Below are positions 11,400-21,908 of a stretch of DNA of 64,000 nt, one piece after another. The stretch covers positions 20,834,001 to 20,898,000 of the forward strand of contig NC_079876.1 in NCBI RefSeq assembly GCF_029227915.1, read 5' to 3'. Numbering within the stretch: position 1 is the first letter of the stretch; each line of letters begins with the position of its first letter. This DNA is from Hydractinia symbiolongicarpus (taxonomy: Eukaryota > Cnidaria > Hydrozoa > Anthoathecata > Hydractiniidae). The notes beneath the pieces are model-generated. The model had not been told where the DNA came from and did no database searches. It was given only the letters and a program-made list of their open reading frames with translations. The translations under genes and the position numbers were made by a program.

Positions 11400-11491
11400 C
11401 GTACTTAATCAGGCCAATGTTCATTATCCGGGCAGAACAATGCTGCCTTGAAATCTATGTTAGCTAGCTAAAATCTTGAAATTGGTTTGTT
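11400..11491 (+). repeat. Repeat family R2, left piece
   Basis: The AATGCTGCCTTGAAATCTA...AAAATCTTGAAATTGGTTTGTT segment matches 47655-47710 and stops where the LINE inserts. R2 resumes at 12219. Confidence 0.6.
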
Positions 11492-12212
11492 CGAATAGAA
11501 ATTTTACAAAACCATGCTATCCGTATCATCTCTTTTAGTACTTTCAATGCTTCTCCTACCCCACTATACGGGAACCTTAACTTAATTAAATTCTCTGACA
11601 TGATCTGTATACATAATATAATTTTCCTACTGAACCTTTATTATAAAACTCTTCCTATTAGCCTCATCAATACTTTCGCAATCGACTTCGCCCATTCCCA
11701 CCACACCCGTGCTGCTGACAAAGGCTTTTTGAATCTACCTCTTGTTCATTCAACTGCGTTTGGTAAAAAGTCTGTTAAGTTCTTTGCAATAAACTCATGG
11801 AACCGTCTTCAAAATTCCTTACCCTTTAAAATCTTGAGTAAAAATACCTCTGAGCTAAAAATTTTTTTACATAGTCACTTTATTAACACATATAAAATCT
11901 AATTACAATTTTATTTTATTTCACCCAGTCCAAATTCCTTTTTCCTGCTTGAAGGTTTGTTTTAAGCAGCTTCCAGACATTTCATGCTATTTTTGACTTT
12001 GACTCTGTGATATCCTCGTCTGAATGTTCGTCTTGTCCCTGTGTTGTCCTGTGGCTTCGTCCTACCTGTTGTTCTCCCAGGTAGCTAGCACGTTATTTAA
12101 GCACATAAAGTGCTTTGTGCTAGTTATCCTTTTATTAGGTAAATGTTCAATATATTTTTCATATTATATATTTTCATTGTAAACTCCTAATAAAAAAATA
12201 AATCTCTCTCTC
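11492..12212 (+). mobile_element. 5'-truncated non-LTR retrotransposon 3' end
   Basis: The 721-bp insert in R2 is flanked by TTTGTT (11486-11491 and 12213-12218), while the uninterrupted R2 copy at 47693-47733 has a single GGTTTGTTTCAG. It starts directly in coding sequence and ends with a simple TCTCTCTC tail after AATAAA-like words. Sudden 5' truncation, a simple 3' tail and a target duplication are typical of LINE insertion. A 100-200-bp 3' UTR with TTATTTAAGCAC/GTGCTTTGTGC pairing follows the coding part. Confidence 0.85.
11495..11902 (+). pseudogene. C-terminal part of a LINE reverse-transcriptase ORF
   Basis: The open frame begins LQNHAIRIISFSTFNA, continues through PLYGNLNLIKFSDMI and ends in NSWNRLQNSLP and a short basic tail. 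This is the region after the reverse-transcriptase domain in CR1/L2-like or RTE-like LINEs, where LQN.AIR and WN.LP motifs are common. It ends at a TAA near 11900. Only about 135 codons remain, so it cannot make an enzyme. The clade is not settled. Confidence 0.75.
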
Positions 12213-12218
12213 TTTGTT

Positions 12219-12880
12219 TCAGATTTACACATGGCTAGAAAACGTGATATTTTCATCTTAATAGGCGAAAACATAGACACAATGAAGAGAATATCTTAAA
12301 CGTTGATAGAACTGAAATTTAGAAAGTTAAGTAAGTATACCAACCCAACGATTCGCAGCTTGGTAAACAAGCCGACCATAACAAATATGGCGTCCTTGAA
12401 CTCGGCCCCTCGAAAGAAACGACTCGTACCTTAACCCCTAGAGCTCGTTTTAGTTGAACAAAATCCGCTTCGTTAAAAACAAGGAGTATCTAGCATAGCT
12501 TATCAAATAATATTAAAATAACAGTCTATAACGATATTTTTGATCAAATGCATAACACAGTCTTTATTCTTTTTGCCAATTTAAGGAATATCAAAATACG
12601 CCATAGTCAGATGACTATGGATACGCACACAGCTGTAGCGCTGGGTTGCGGGGTCAGGTGGGACTTAAAAACTTGGATTTGCGCAAAAACATGATGGAAA
12701 GCAATGCAGGCGTGGAAAAACATGCAAAAATGTCGACACGACCATTGCTTGCTATACCAAACAACTCGCGTATACGCGATTTGAATAATGTATATGGCTG
12801 TGTAAAGGTCTTTTAACACGAGCGTCAATTGTCTGGTATTGAACAAAATAAAAAAGGCAAAATCGTCTATCGATTAGCTC
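12219..12880 (+). repeat. Repeat family R2, right piece, with empty RecQ-element site
   Basis: It resumes TTTCAGATTTACACATGGCTAG after the LINE and runs through a region matching 47710-47800 plus 50167-50570. The single TCTTAAACG at about 12295-12303 is the unoccupied target of the RecQ/ZAD element found at 47801. Open frames here are not conserved between copies, so R2 appears non-coding. Confidence 0.8.
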
Positions 12881-13870
12881 AATAAACATACAGCACTAAA
12901 ATATTGCAAGTTTTTATATAAACTTGGATAACCAGCTAAATCATGAATTTCTCTAAGTTTGGCAATAATTGCAGTGCCATCAGGTCTAGATAATCCTTGG
13001 TTATCTCGACTATGGGAATCGACCAGAAAAAACAAAACATCATTTAAAAAAAAATAGAAATTGTAAATCCTTTGACTATGAATAGAACGTCATCATTGTT
13101 GTGCTGACACAAGTAAAGTTTTGCAACCAAGTTTGGTTTACAATCAGAGCCGCTGTCCAAAAATCCAAAATCGTTTAAAAGAAATGTTATGGTGATGTTT
13201 TGTGACTCTACTTGTATTGACAAAGGAAGCTCAGAGCACGATAAAATGATGTACCATTCTCACTATTGTACAATAAATCACCTTTCTTAAAAACATATTT
13301 TGATCATCTTATTTCCAACTAACGGTTTTGAAAACCAAAAACATACATTAAAAAAAAATATGCAAGAACATTAAATACCCCTTGTTGGACCAAATTGAAG
13401 GTCTCTTTGGTCATTCTCGTCCCCAGAGCTCTTTGAGATTAAAACCGCGAAAGTAGCTCTGGACCTGTCTGGTCACGCGATGAAAATATGTCACATATAG
13501 TGGCATATTTTCATCACTTAGCTTAGATGCTAGTTCTAGCTATATAAAGCTAGCTAGCTAATGAAAGTCTAACTATACGTACAAGTTAGCTAATTAAGTG
13601 TGCTAAATGCACAAAATTAGCTAACTATTTGTCCAGTATATTGCAGTGTTCAATTATGAGCTTATATTTTTAATCATAAGTTTAACCAGGGTGGCTTCAC
13701 TTACTGAAAGACTCCCAAAAAGTAGATATAAATATGTCAGTATTCTCTGTATTAAGTGATTTCATTGTAACAAAAGACAAAAAAAAGGAAACCTTGGATT
13801 TAATTTAGTAAACCATTAGTAAAGTAAATACTCATGGACCATTTTACATTTATTTTTCTGGTTTGTTTAC
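12881..13870. other. No recognisable feature
   Basis: AT-rich DNA with an inverted pair around TATGTCACATATAGTGGCATATTTTCA and a CTAGCTAG tract near 13540-13570. I see no gene or clear element. Confidence 0.5.
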
Positions 13871-14180
13871 ACCTGTGATCTGCTATTTCTTGGCGGCGTT
13901 TCAGTATGGGCGAGTGAATGTTAATATAGCCCCAGATTAGCCCAAGCCATGTGAGGGAAATTGTGGAGATGGCACAATGTGTGCGCCATTGGATGTTGCA
14001 GGAAGTTGTGTGGTAGAGAGCGGACCGTAATTGGGTCTGTGTAGCTCAAAATGAGCATTAAATACTTTAGGACTCCCCATCTAAGCCATTGCCCCTCCTC
14101 GAAATAATAGACAGGGTATATCCCTCGGTATTTGTGAGGGTAGCCATGTATAATATGCACATCTACCTATCTTCAAGAAA
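13871..14180 (+). repeat. SINE/LINE-end-like repeat R3, copy 1
   Basis: From GGCGGCGTTTCA-TATGGGCGAGTGAATG to GCCATGTATAATATGCACATCTAC, this ~300-bp unit matches 19050-19335. Copy 2 ends in an ATCT microsatellite, as the 3' tail of a retroposon would. Internal words (CTCAAAATGAGCATTAAATACT, ACAGGGTATATCCCTC) are well conserved. No protein is seen. Confidence 0.7.
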
Positions 14181-14224
14181 TAGGTACATATTCTTAACTC
14201 AAGAACAGATGTCATGGTTTTACT

Positions 14225-14285
14225 CTTCCCATAAAATATAATTTTTTTTAAAACGGGTTGCCTGCCAACTGAGCTAACCTGCCTC
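14225..14285 (-). repeat. Partial tRNA-like segment with an A box
   Basis: On the minus strand GGTTAGCTCAGTTGGCAGGC is a near-perfect tRNA D-arm/A box. No B box follows at the expected distance. It is probably a truncated tRNA-derived repeat head. Confidence 0.4.
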
Positions 14286-14290
14286 ATATA

Positions 14291-14980
14291 ATCAGGGTTT
14301 TAGTACTCATTCAAAAAGGTCATAAAAATTCTGGATTTTGATTTTTTTGTTTGTGATACACAATAAGCAAAATGTGAGAATATCTGATGTGAGAAATTTT
14401 TGCAAAACTTATTTCTAGAAATAAGAGGAACGAACAAAATTTTTTTATGAAACATTTTTGCGATTGGCATACAATTAAAAAAATAATGTTTGCAATCAAA
14501 CGGCATTTTTATAAAAAAAAAATCATTTTGAATATTTTTCAAAAGAAAAATGTTTTAATTTTTATTTATTTTTCACAGTATATATAAAGTCTATATCAGA
14601 CAAACAAGTCTTGGGGGAAAATACATTCTCATCATCTTGATTTGTACAATTTAACCTTTAGAATTATGCATATTAGGTATGTTAATTATTTATGTATTTT
14701 TAACACGTGACTCTTAAAGCCACGTGTGATGTAGATGAGTGATGTAGATGTATACTTTTTAGATGCTTCGGCAGTACAAAAAATATTTTGTTGATATAAG
14801 ACACGTTTTCATGAGTTCCTTTTTACGAGATATTACATGGTCAAACCGAGCCGGATAGTTTTGATATCATTTATGCGTTATTTATTAAATTATTTATTAT
14901 ATTAAAAAAGGAAAGAAGACGTGGTTGTGTGTGTTAGAAGAAACAGAGTATTATTTATTTTGAACGTATTATAAACAAAC
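14291..14980. other. AT-rich stretch without a recognised gene
   Basis: T-rich runs and short spurious frames. A duplicated GATGTAGATGAGTGATGTAGATG lies near 14730. It leads into the BEL/Pao gag fragment and may be its 5' leader, which I cannot verify. Confidence 0.4.
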
Positions 14981-15460
14981 ATGTTGCCTTTGGAAAAGAA
15001 GTTAAGAATAAGAAACACGTTAGTAAAAGTTATCGAAAACTACTTACGAGAAGAAATAAAACCTTGTTATGAACATTATCAAGAAGAAAAACTTACGTTA
15101 TTGCAAACGTTGAACACTACCATAGAGAGCAAACTTGGAAAATTTTTAAGTATTACGGAAGAGATTTCCGAAATTATTGAAGAGGAAGATCAATTAATAA
15201 AAGATGCTCAAGAAAGTAGTGACTTTGAAGTACGGGTAAGAAATGAACTGCTAATACTTGATCGTTTCCTAAAATCAAAACAAGATAGAAGTGACACAGT
15301 CAGTACGAGGTCAGTTAGTGCTTCAAGCTCTATTAAACTGCCAAAAATTGAAATAAAAAAATTTGATGGCGATCCAACTAATTGGTTTTCATTTATTGAT
15401 TCTTTTGAAGCAGCAGTTGACAAAAACGATCACTTGTCTAATGTTGAAAAAATGAATTAC
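14981..15460 (+). pseudogene. BEL/Pao gag N-terminal fragment
   Basis: The frame starts MLPLEKKLR at 14981, has a Lys/Glu-rich helical region (coiled-coil-like) to about residue 110, a Ser-rich linker, then LPKIEIKKFDGDPTNWFSF and DSFEAAVDKN. The LPKIE.KKFDGDP.NW..F motif is diagnostic of BEL/Pao gag (DUF1759). Homology ends at about 15460, just before the conserved motif would continue, where unrelated DNA with GTGCGGATCC joins. The remaining ~21 codons of the open frame are chance. It is a truncated relic of a retroelement structural gene. Confidence 0.85.
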
Positions 15461-15464
15461 AGGT

Positions 15465-15890
15465 GCGGATCCAGGGTTAGTCAGATAAGTCGCGTGACTA
15501 AGTGTAAATTTGACGAAAAATGTTAGCCAAGCGAAGATGTCGACGATCCAGGCGTTGCAAACGGAGGGCGTTAAAAATTGTAATTTTTTTACGGCGAAAA
15601 GCCATGGTTCACAGCCCTCTCCAATTCGCCTATAGCGATGTTGACGTCAAAGTTGTGACGTCGCTACCATATAGACTGAGAGGGTTGCAAATTATAGCTT
15701 ACAGATTTTGACTGATTCATTTTGACTAATCAGTCACTCAGTCAGTCAAAAATCAAATAGCTATGGCCCGCAACCCTCCCCATCTCACCTAAGGGGCCTG
15801 TGACGTCAAAATCGTGACGTAATTTTCACACTCTATGCGTAGTCCAACAATATGTGGCCCGCAGCCGGCGAAGGAAATTTAGGTTCCGTA
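15465..15890. repeat. Diverged ~165-bp direct duplication rich in TGACGTCA-like sites
   Basis: Two related units (about 15610-15700 and 15765-15840) each read AACCCTC/AGCCCTC-TCC-CC..., then TGACGTCAAA-TTGTGACGT. Between them lies a tract of TGACTGATTCATTTTGACTAATCAGTCACTCAGTCAGTC with internal inverted symmetry. Function unknown; it looks like a repeat insertion that ended the gag fragment. Confidence 0.45.
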
Positions 15891-15999
15891 CTGCGTGGTT
15901 ACTGATAACCTGTTAGGCTATAGTTTTAACTCCCATCCGTCAGGATTAGTCAAAGACTCACGCCTTTTGGCTTGGATTCTTTCCGTACTATTATTGATT

Positions 16000-16230
16000 A
16001 TGGCTGCAGCAGATATGTTGGCGCAGGTGCTTACTGATTTAAAGTGTGATAATTTTGAATCTGTTCGTAAAATGCAAAAAGAACTTTTAGAAAGTGTTTA
16101 TTCTCGAGCATTTTTGTTGTCTGGGGATATTTATCCCTTGGTTGGTAAAAGTCTTCATCGGAATTCAGGTCCAGATATATACCTTCCATCTGAGGTGAGG
16201 TGTGAGGATAAAGGAATTATTGTTTTAAGG
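16000..16230 (+). CDS. Possible orphan exon, unknown protein
   Basis: From the ATG at 16000 a 76-codon frame reads MAAADMLAQVLTDLKC, KMQKELLESVYSRAF and GPDIYLPSEV, then ends at a good 5' splice motif AAG-GTGAGA. The composition looks coding rather than random. I do not recognise a family, and no partner exon is visible before R1 copy C begins at 16384. It could be a first exon of a transposon gene cut by R1, or chance. Confidence 0.3.
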
Positions 16231-16383
16231 TGAGAAGTATGTTTTTTACTCTCCAACACACCTTGCATTTATCTAAAGGTTTTCACTATATCTGCTACGA
16301 AAAGCTAGTTGGGGAGAGCTTTATACAACAGACTATTAAAACCAAATACAAAAAGATTTAATTAGCTAATAGCTAGGGCTAAT

Positions 16384-18597
16384 ACAGGTGAGTATTATAT
16401 ACACTTAGGAATTTACGCTGGTTAAGCCACAAGTAACTGTGTTACCTGGCGTTAAACGCTTGATGGAACAATTAATACAAATTTTAAACTGTACCACACA
16501 ATCATAAATCGAGTGAAACACACAACATTTAAGGTGTGTCGGGTGTGTAATTATATTTTTCAGATTCACAACATATATATTTCCTTCAACTTTAGCTTGA
16601 ATAGAAACACAATTTACATATTGTGCCATGTCATAGCGAAAACTGTTTCACAAAATGTTCCCATAAAAACTTAAAATATATATGTACTTTAATCTGTGGT
16701 GCGCCATTAGTATAGGTAAACAAACCCTTTCAAAAAAACTTTAGCACAACTTCTGTTAAATAGAAACACAGGTAATAGCTTGTTGTTAACACTAGGCTGA
16801 GTGATTAGTACAAATATACTGTGGCGCACATCTGAAAAACTTTGGTGCAAATAAACAGACAGTAAACACCCTGTTGTTATCCTACACAGCTAAAACAATC
16901 ATGCAGCACTTTTATTTTGCGGAAAAGTTTTTGTAACATTTAAAAATAAAAACACTGCTCAAAACCTGTTTTTATGCTCCTAAAGAATCCTGCAATATTT
17001 TATGGGAAAAGTTTGTGCTAGATAAAAAATTAATCATAAAATCGGACAGCCGTAATACATTTTTAAAAAAACCTTTACTGCAACTTCGGTTTAAAAAAAC
17101 ACAGCGGAAACAGCCTGTTATTAGCCTGTGCAGCTAAAAATCAAATAGCAGTATATGTTTTGTTTGCAAACAAGTTTTTATGACAGTAGGATAAAAATCT
17201 CTTATTCCAGACTGAACAAAAACATCATTAGAGCCACATGTGTAAGGATCGGGTCAAGTTACAAAAACAGAAATTATTGCGACATTATTTGTATACATAT
17301 CGTGAAATTAGGTAAAAAATAATGAATACACTTGAAGATTTTCAATACATGTTGACGATTGAACGAGATATCTATCTACATCTACATCTATCTATATATA
17401 TATATATTGAAATAATTTTCGCTTCTGCAACTTAAGACGCACTGATGTATGCTCAGCGGCAGGGTTAAAAAAGTTTATTTCCTGACGTGTGTACAATATA
17501 TATAGCTAGCTACAACGGTCCACGAAAATATAGCTCTCTATTCCCCCTTAATGTTAAGAACTGCCCATTTGTGGCTAAGCAACGTAAACAATTACACGTG
17601 ACATACCTGTATATAAACATTTACTATCTGCAAAATATCTAGCTGGCTATGTTTGGCCATTTTGTGGACGATTGTAGCTAGAACAAGCTGTATGATGGGA
17701 CATTCCTACAGAGTAGAATTATCTCACTCACTGTGTAGTATATATGTATAATAGCTAGCTAGATAGAGGATAGGTAGAAAATCAGTCTCAAACAATTTTT
17801 CTATGCTAGCTATGTTGCTGATTTTATGCCAGCAAAAATAGCAATTTATTGCTAGCTACATGGGTAGTTCTATCCCAGCTAAGTAGTTAATTTTCTGCAA
17901 GCTTTGTAGCTAGTTTTATGCTAGCTATATTGCATTGTTTGTTTGTTTTTATGCTAGCTAACTCTTACAGTAGCTAGGTAGCTAAATGCTATCTAAGTTC
18001 TATTATTATTCTATCTAAATCTGCAGTTTTAAGCTAGCTAGCCTTAAGTGTGAGTGAGAATAAGAAAGAGTTCATTACATGTAAAGGAATAGTGATATAC
18101 TAGCTAGCTAAAAACATACCCTTTCTTCGTTTTCTTGAACAAGCCCTTCCGTCAGTTGCGATATAGCTTAGATTAACGAAAGTTTGAGTTTGAGGCGCTA
18201 TGTGTCCGAGAAAAAAGTCATGTGATATTAGTGAAATTAATATGTGTATCACGTGCCTAAAAATTGTAGGCAAACTTAATCTCAACTGGAAACAGCACCA
18301 TTTACGCTTGGTTAAAAAACAACAAAAACTCCATCGCCGTGCTAAAATCATATTGTCTCGCTTACTAAAAAATATAATTAAGAATGACCATATTAAATCG
18401 CTGGGAAACTGACTCAAAAACGGCCGAATTTTGGATATTTTTGATGTATAGGGGGACGAGGCGCGGAAATCGTATAGAAATCCTATATACTCTCCACCGT
18501 ACTTTCTTTTTCCTTTATATTTGGCTTATTTAATGAGGAAATGGGCTCCGCTACGCTCCGGGCGCTGACGCGCCCTCCGCTTCTCTCCGCAATAATT
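16384..18597 (-). repeat. Repeat family R1, copy C, with empty Merlin target
   Basis: Inverted relative to A and B. Its inverse starts TTGCGGAGAGAAGCGG with the GC-rich hairpin block (18540-18590), continues through the B-left sequence, crosses the single GGTAAAAA target (17311-17318) with no Merlin, and continues through B-right until GAGTATT at about 16384. The tRNA-like module and CCTTGCC tract are missing. Near-identity to B means that B and C separated recently. B and C form inverted repeats about 6 kb apart. Confidence 0.88.
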
Positions 18598-19039
18598 TAG
18601 GTTCCGTGAAATTTAGTTACTTCAAAGTATATTATGCTGAAATGTATTTACTACAAGATTAGTTTTAAACTAAGAATTACGTCGAGACTTTTTTCTTCCG
18701 CCATCTCTAGTTTTTAGGGGTGTTCTATCTTCCAGAGAATGTTTAATTCACAAAAGATAGATAGATAGATAGACCAGTGCAAAAAAAACATAATCGGATC
18801 ATGTGTACATAATCCGGCTGTCCCGGTTGTAAACAGGCCGTTTTCGCAATCTGGGCAGAACAGCATCCTCTCGAAGCCAGCTAGCTGGCTAGCCTTATTT
18901 ATTCTTATTATTTTAAAGTTTGGTATATTATTATTTATTTTTATGTTGGGCTTGTGGCTCTCTTCTGGCTAGCTCTTTAGCTACTTCTGGGCTAAAAGTA
19001 GCCAAATGCAGTTTGGGCTAGCTACGACAAAATGTTTAA
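18598..19039 (+). repeat. R2-related sequence and short GATA microsatellite
   Basis: GATAGATAGATA lies at about 18755-18772. CCGGCTGTCCCGG and GCTGGCTAGCC...GCAGTTTGGGCTAGCTAC (18780-19025) correspond, in part inverted, to 47525-47660. No gene is seen. Confidence 0.5.
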
Positions 19040-19340
19040 TCAATATTCCTCTTGACGGCGATTCAACATGGGCGAGTGAATGTTACCATAGCCCCGGGTT
19101 AACCCAAGCCATGTGAGGGAAATTGGGAAGATGGCACACTGTGTGGGCCGTTGGATGTTGCCGGGAGTTGTCTAGTAGAGCGCGGGCTCTAATTGGGTCT
19201 GCGTAGCTCAAAATGAGCATTAAATACTCTAGGACTCTCCATCTACGCCATGGCCCCTCCTTGAAATAATAGACAGGGTATATCCCTCGATATTTGTGAG
19301 GCTAGCCATGTAAAATATGCACATCTATCTATCTATCTAT
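19040..19340 (+). repeat. SINE/LINE-end-like repeat R3, copy 2
   Basis: Matches 13880-14165 throughout, about 90% by eye, and ends in an ATCT tetranucleotide tail (19322-19342), supporting a retroposed unit with a simple 3' tail. Confidence 0.7.
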
Positions 19341-19650
19341 TTGTTATGATAAATGCAGTTAAGTAGGTAGCAACACCTTTTATTAGTGTCATGAAAACTT
19401 ACTCCACAAAATAAAATTTCTGAGTGACTTTTTTAGCTGGACAGGGTAACACAGGCTGTTTTTTCCCGCGTTCTTATTTAAACCGAAGTTGCAATAAAGT
19501 TTTTTTGAAAAGGGTATTTTACGCCTAAACGCATTGACAACACAGATTACCTGTACTAAGCGCTCAGTCCAATGTTAATAATGGCTGTTTCCTGAGTTTC
19601 TGTTTATCCGGAGTTACGGTAATGTTTTTTTTTTCACTTCGGAAGTAAAG
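19341..19650 (+). repeat. Diverged R1-related fragment
   Basis: The words CACAAAATAAAATTTCTGAGTG, TTTTTTAGCTGGACAGGGTAACA, AACCGAAGTTGCA and the paired CTGTTTCCTGAGTTTCTGTTTA follow the order in R1 (1900-2150). It is an old fragment. Confidence 0.55.
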
Positions 19651-21482
19651 AGTGAAGCTAGAGAGTAGTAAAGTAAAGTTAGAAGTAGAAAATGCATGCT
19701 AGAGTTTCAAGTGGATTGGAATTCAGAAAAAGTAAGAACTTTGATATACTTAGACGTTCCGTTTTTATGTCGTTGAAGCTGCATGTTACTTTTTTATGTA
19801 GTACACTTAAAATTGTCAAGCAAAATCACATTCTCAAAAAAAATCCATTAAAGCTGCAAATTCTTAAAGTTTTTACCGCGTTTTTTTAAAAATAAAAAAG
19901 CTAGCCATATTTGTTTACAATTTTTTGCATAATTAATGTGTCCCCTGGTGCGTAACTAATGTATTTGAACTAAAATTCAAAATGCTAGATAAAGCTGTTA
20001 GCTGGCTAACAAACTAATTTGCTGGACAAACAGAAAACTTTGTTTTGTTTTACATTACTCTTTATAATGTCTTTTACTAAGCATGAATAGCTAGCTATAG
20101 ACCCAGTTAAGTCTCCCCAGTTTAAGTATATTTACCTGGGTGTCTTAGCTACTGTTATCTGATAGCTAATGTTAGCTATAAGGCTCCCATCCCAAGCTTA
20201 GCTAGCTCTAACCTATCTCTTCTTTTTTGAACACGAATTATGATGAAACAAGCTAGCTACAAAATCTTTCTTGAACTTTTAGGATGGTGTGACTCATTGT
20301 TATGCCCATAGAGTATAATTTTTTCACATTACCTGTGAACTTTACAAAGGGGACCATAATATGACAAGTGGAACAAATTTTATAGAATTTAAAGTGTGTG
20401 TGTTAAGTTATTCTTATTGTTTTGTTTCTGACATTCCGTTAAACTTTTGTCAGCCTACATGTAATATGCCAGGTTTTTTTACAGGGTTTTTTTACATTTG
20501 ATTGGAAATTTATGTGCGTTTATGATGACTTTAGGTTAAAAAAAATTATGAGAGGATGGTATGATTAAGTCAGTTTATAATTGTTTGTGTTGCAAAATGC
20601 TGTTTTTTAAAATTTTGTGGAAATTTTTGTGGAAATAAACCACATGCAATACTGAAAGAACAAATTTTTGTAGAATCAGACTTCACTGTAAGCTGTTGTA
20701 TAAGCTGATGTCTTTATATTTCGTAATATAAACTATTGTTAACTGTATGTAATGTCATTTTTGCTGGAAGAAAATTCCATGGTTTCACGTTTTTGTTTTT
20801 CTTGAAAATTTTACAAAATTTTGTAGGGATAAATGTTTGCTGATGATTACTTAATGTTCTGACTGCAACTGTTTTTGTTTTTTATATTTTGTAATCTAAA
20901 CGGGTGGACTGTATGCACTGAAATCACTGATTTTTTTAAATTTTGATGTGGTTCATAACCTTTTTGTGAAAGATTAATGGGTAATGGCAATATACGACAT
21001 GCAGAATGAACTTATTTTTGTTAATTTAGATGTGTTTCTCAAAAACCGATCTGTTTTACATTTTGTGTAAACTTTTGTTTATGAACCGTATATATACAAT
21101 GTTTGTTGATTCAAGTTTATTCTTTGCTTATTGATTTTTTGACATTTAGGTTTAAAATTGTTGGTAAAGGGCAGTATGGATCATCATACTAAAAAAGAAA
21201 TTTTTTGTGTTCTTAACTGGTTGATTTTTACATTTTGTGTAACTTTGCGGGAGAGGATGGTATGCAACCGAAGTGACTGATTTTTCTAGATTTAAATTTG
21301 ATGTTTTCCAAACTATGGCTTTTTCATATTTTTGTATAAGCTTTTAAGGGAAAGACAATATTTATAATGTGTAAAGAACTTATTTTTGTTGATTTATGCT
21401 AACTCTTTGCAAGCCTCCTTTTTGACATTTCAGAATAAAATACTGAGGGTTTTCAACATAATCACTTATAAGATGTACATAT
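19651..21482. repeat. AT-rich region with degenerate ~350-bp tandem units
   Basis: Phrases such as GAACTTATTTTTGTT-ATTTA, TGACATTT, TTTTGTGTAA-CTTT and CTGATTTTT recur at spacings of roughly 345-370 bp between about 20600 and 21440. The similarity is weak and judged by eye. No gene is recognised. Confidence 0.35.
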
Positions 21483-21518
21483 TTGAGAAGCGTTATTTCT
21501 AACATTGTTATTATTCGT

Positions 21519-21612
21519 GTTGTGACTGTCGGTGTTGTAACTGTCGGTATTCTTAGTGTCGGTTTAGATGGTGTTGTGAGTGTTGATGTTGTGAGTGTCT
21601 ATGTTGTAACCT
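21519..21612. repeat. 15-bp minisatellite
   Basis: About six imperfect units of GTTGTGACTGTCGGT. The open frame across it (VVTVG repeats) is a by-product. Confidence 0.75.
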
Positions 21613-21789
21613 TTTATCAACTAGATTTTGCACCTTGCATGCTGTTCTTTTTTATTTTGTGTAAGATTTGTGTGGAGGATTAAATGCTATTTGACATTTG
21701 ATATTTGGTGTCAGATTTTAAGAACATTTTTGACGTCAGCAAAACATTTAAAGCAACTTATTTTTTCATTGGGCTTTTGCCTAAGTGGA

Positions 21790-21908
21790 TTTTTCCACGG
21801 GCCTTATCGACTAGTACTATGCTAAAGCGCTTCATCTGAATGTGTTACACCTCTTTAATCGGTCTTCCAGTCGTTCAACGTCAGGTAACACAGTTACTTG
21901 TGGCTTAA
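21790..21908 (+). repeat. R1/R4-related flank of Kolobok copy A
   Basis: TAAAGCGCTTCATCTGAATGTG...GGTAACACAGTTACTTGTGGCTTAA parallels R1 copy A around 2385-2480. There the same GGCTTAACC is uninterrupted, which gives the empty site of the Kolobok-like insertion. Confidence 0.7.
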
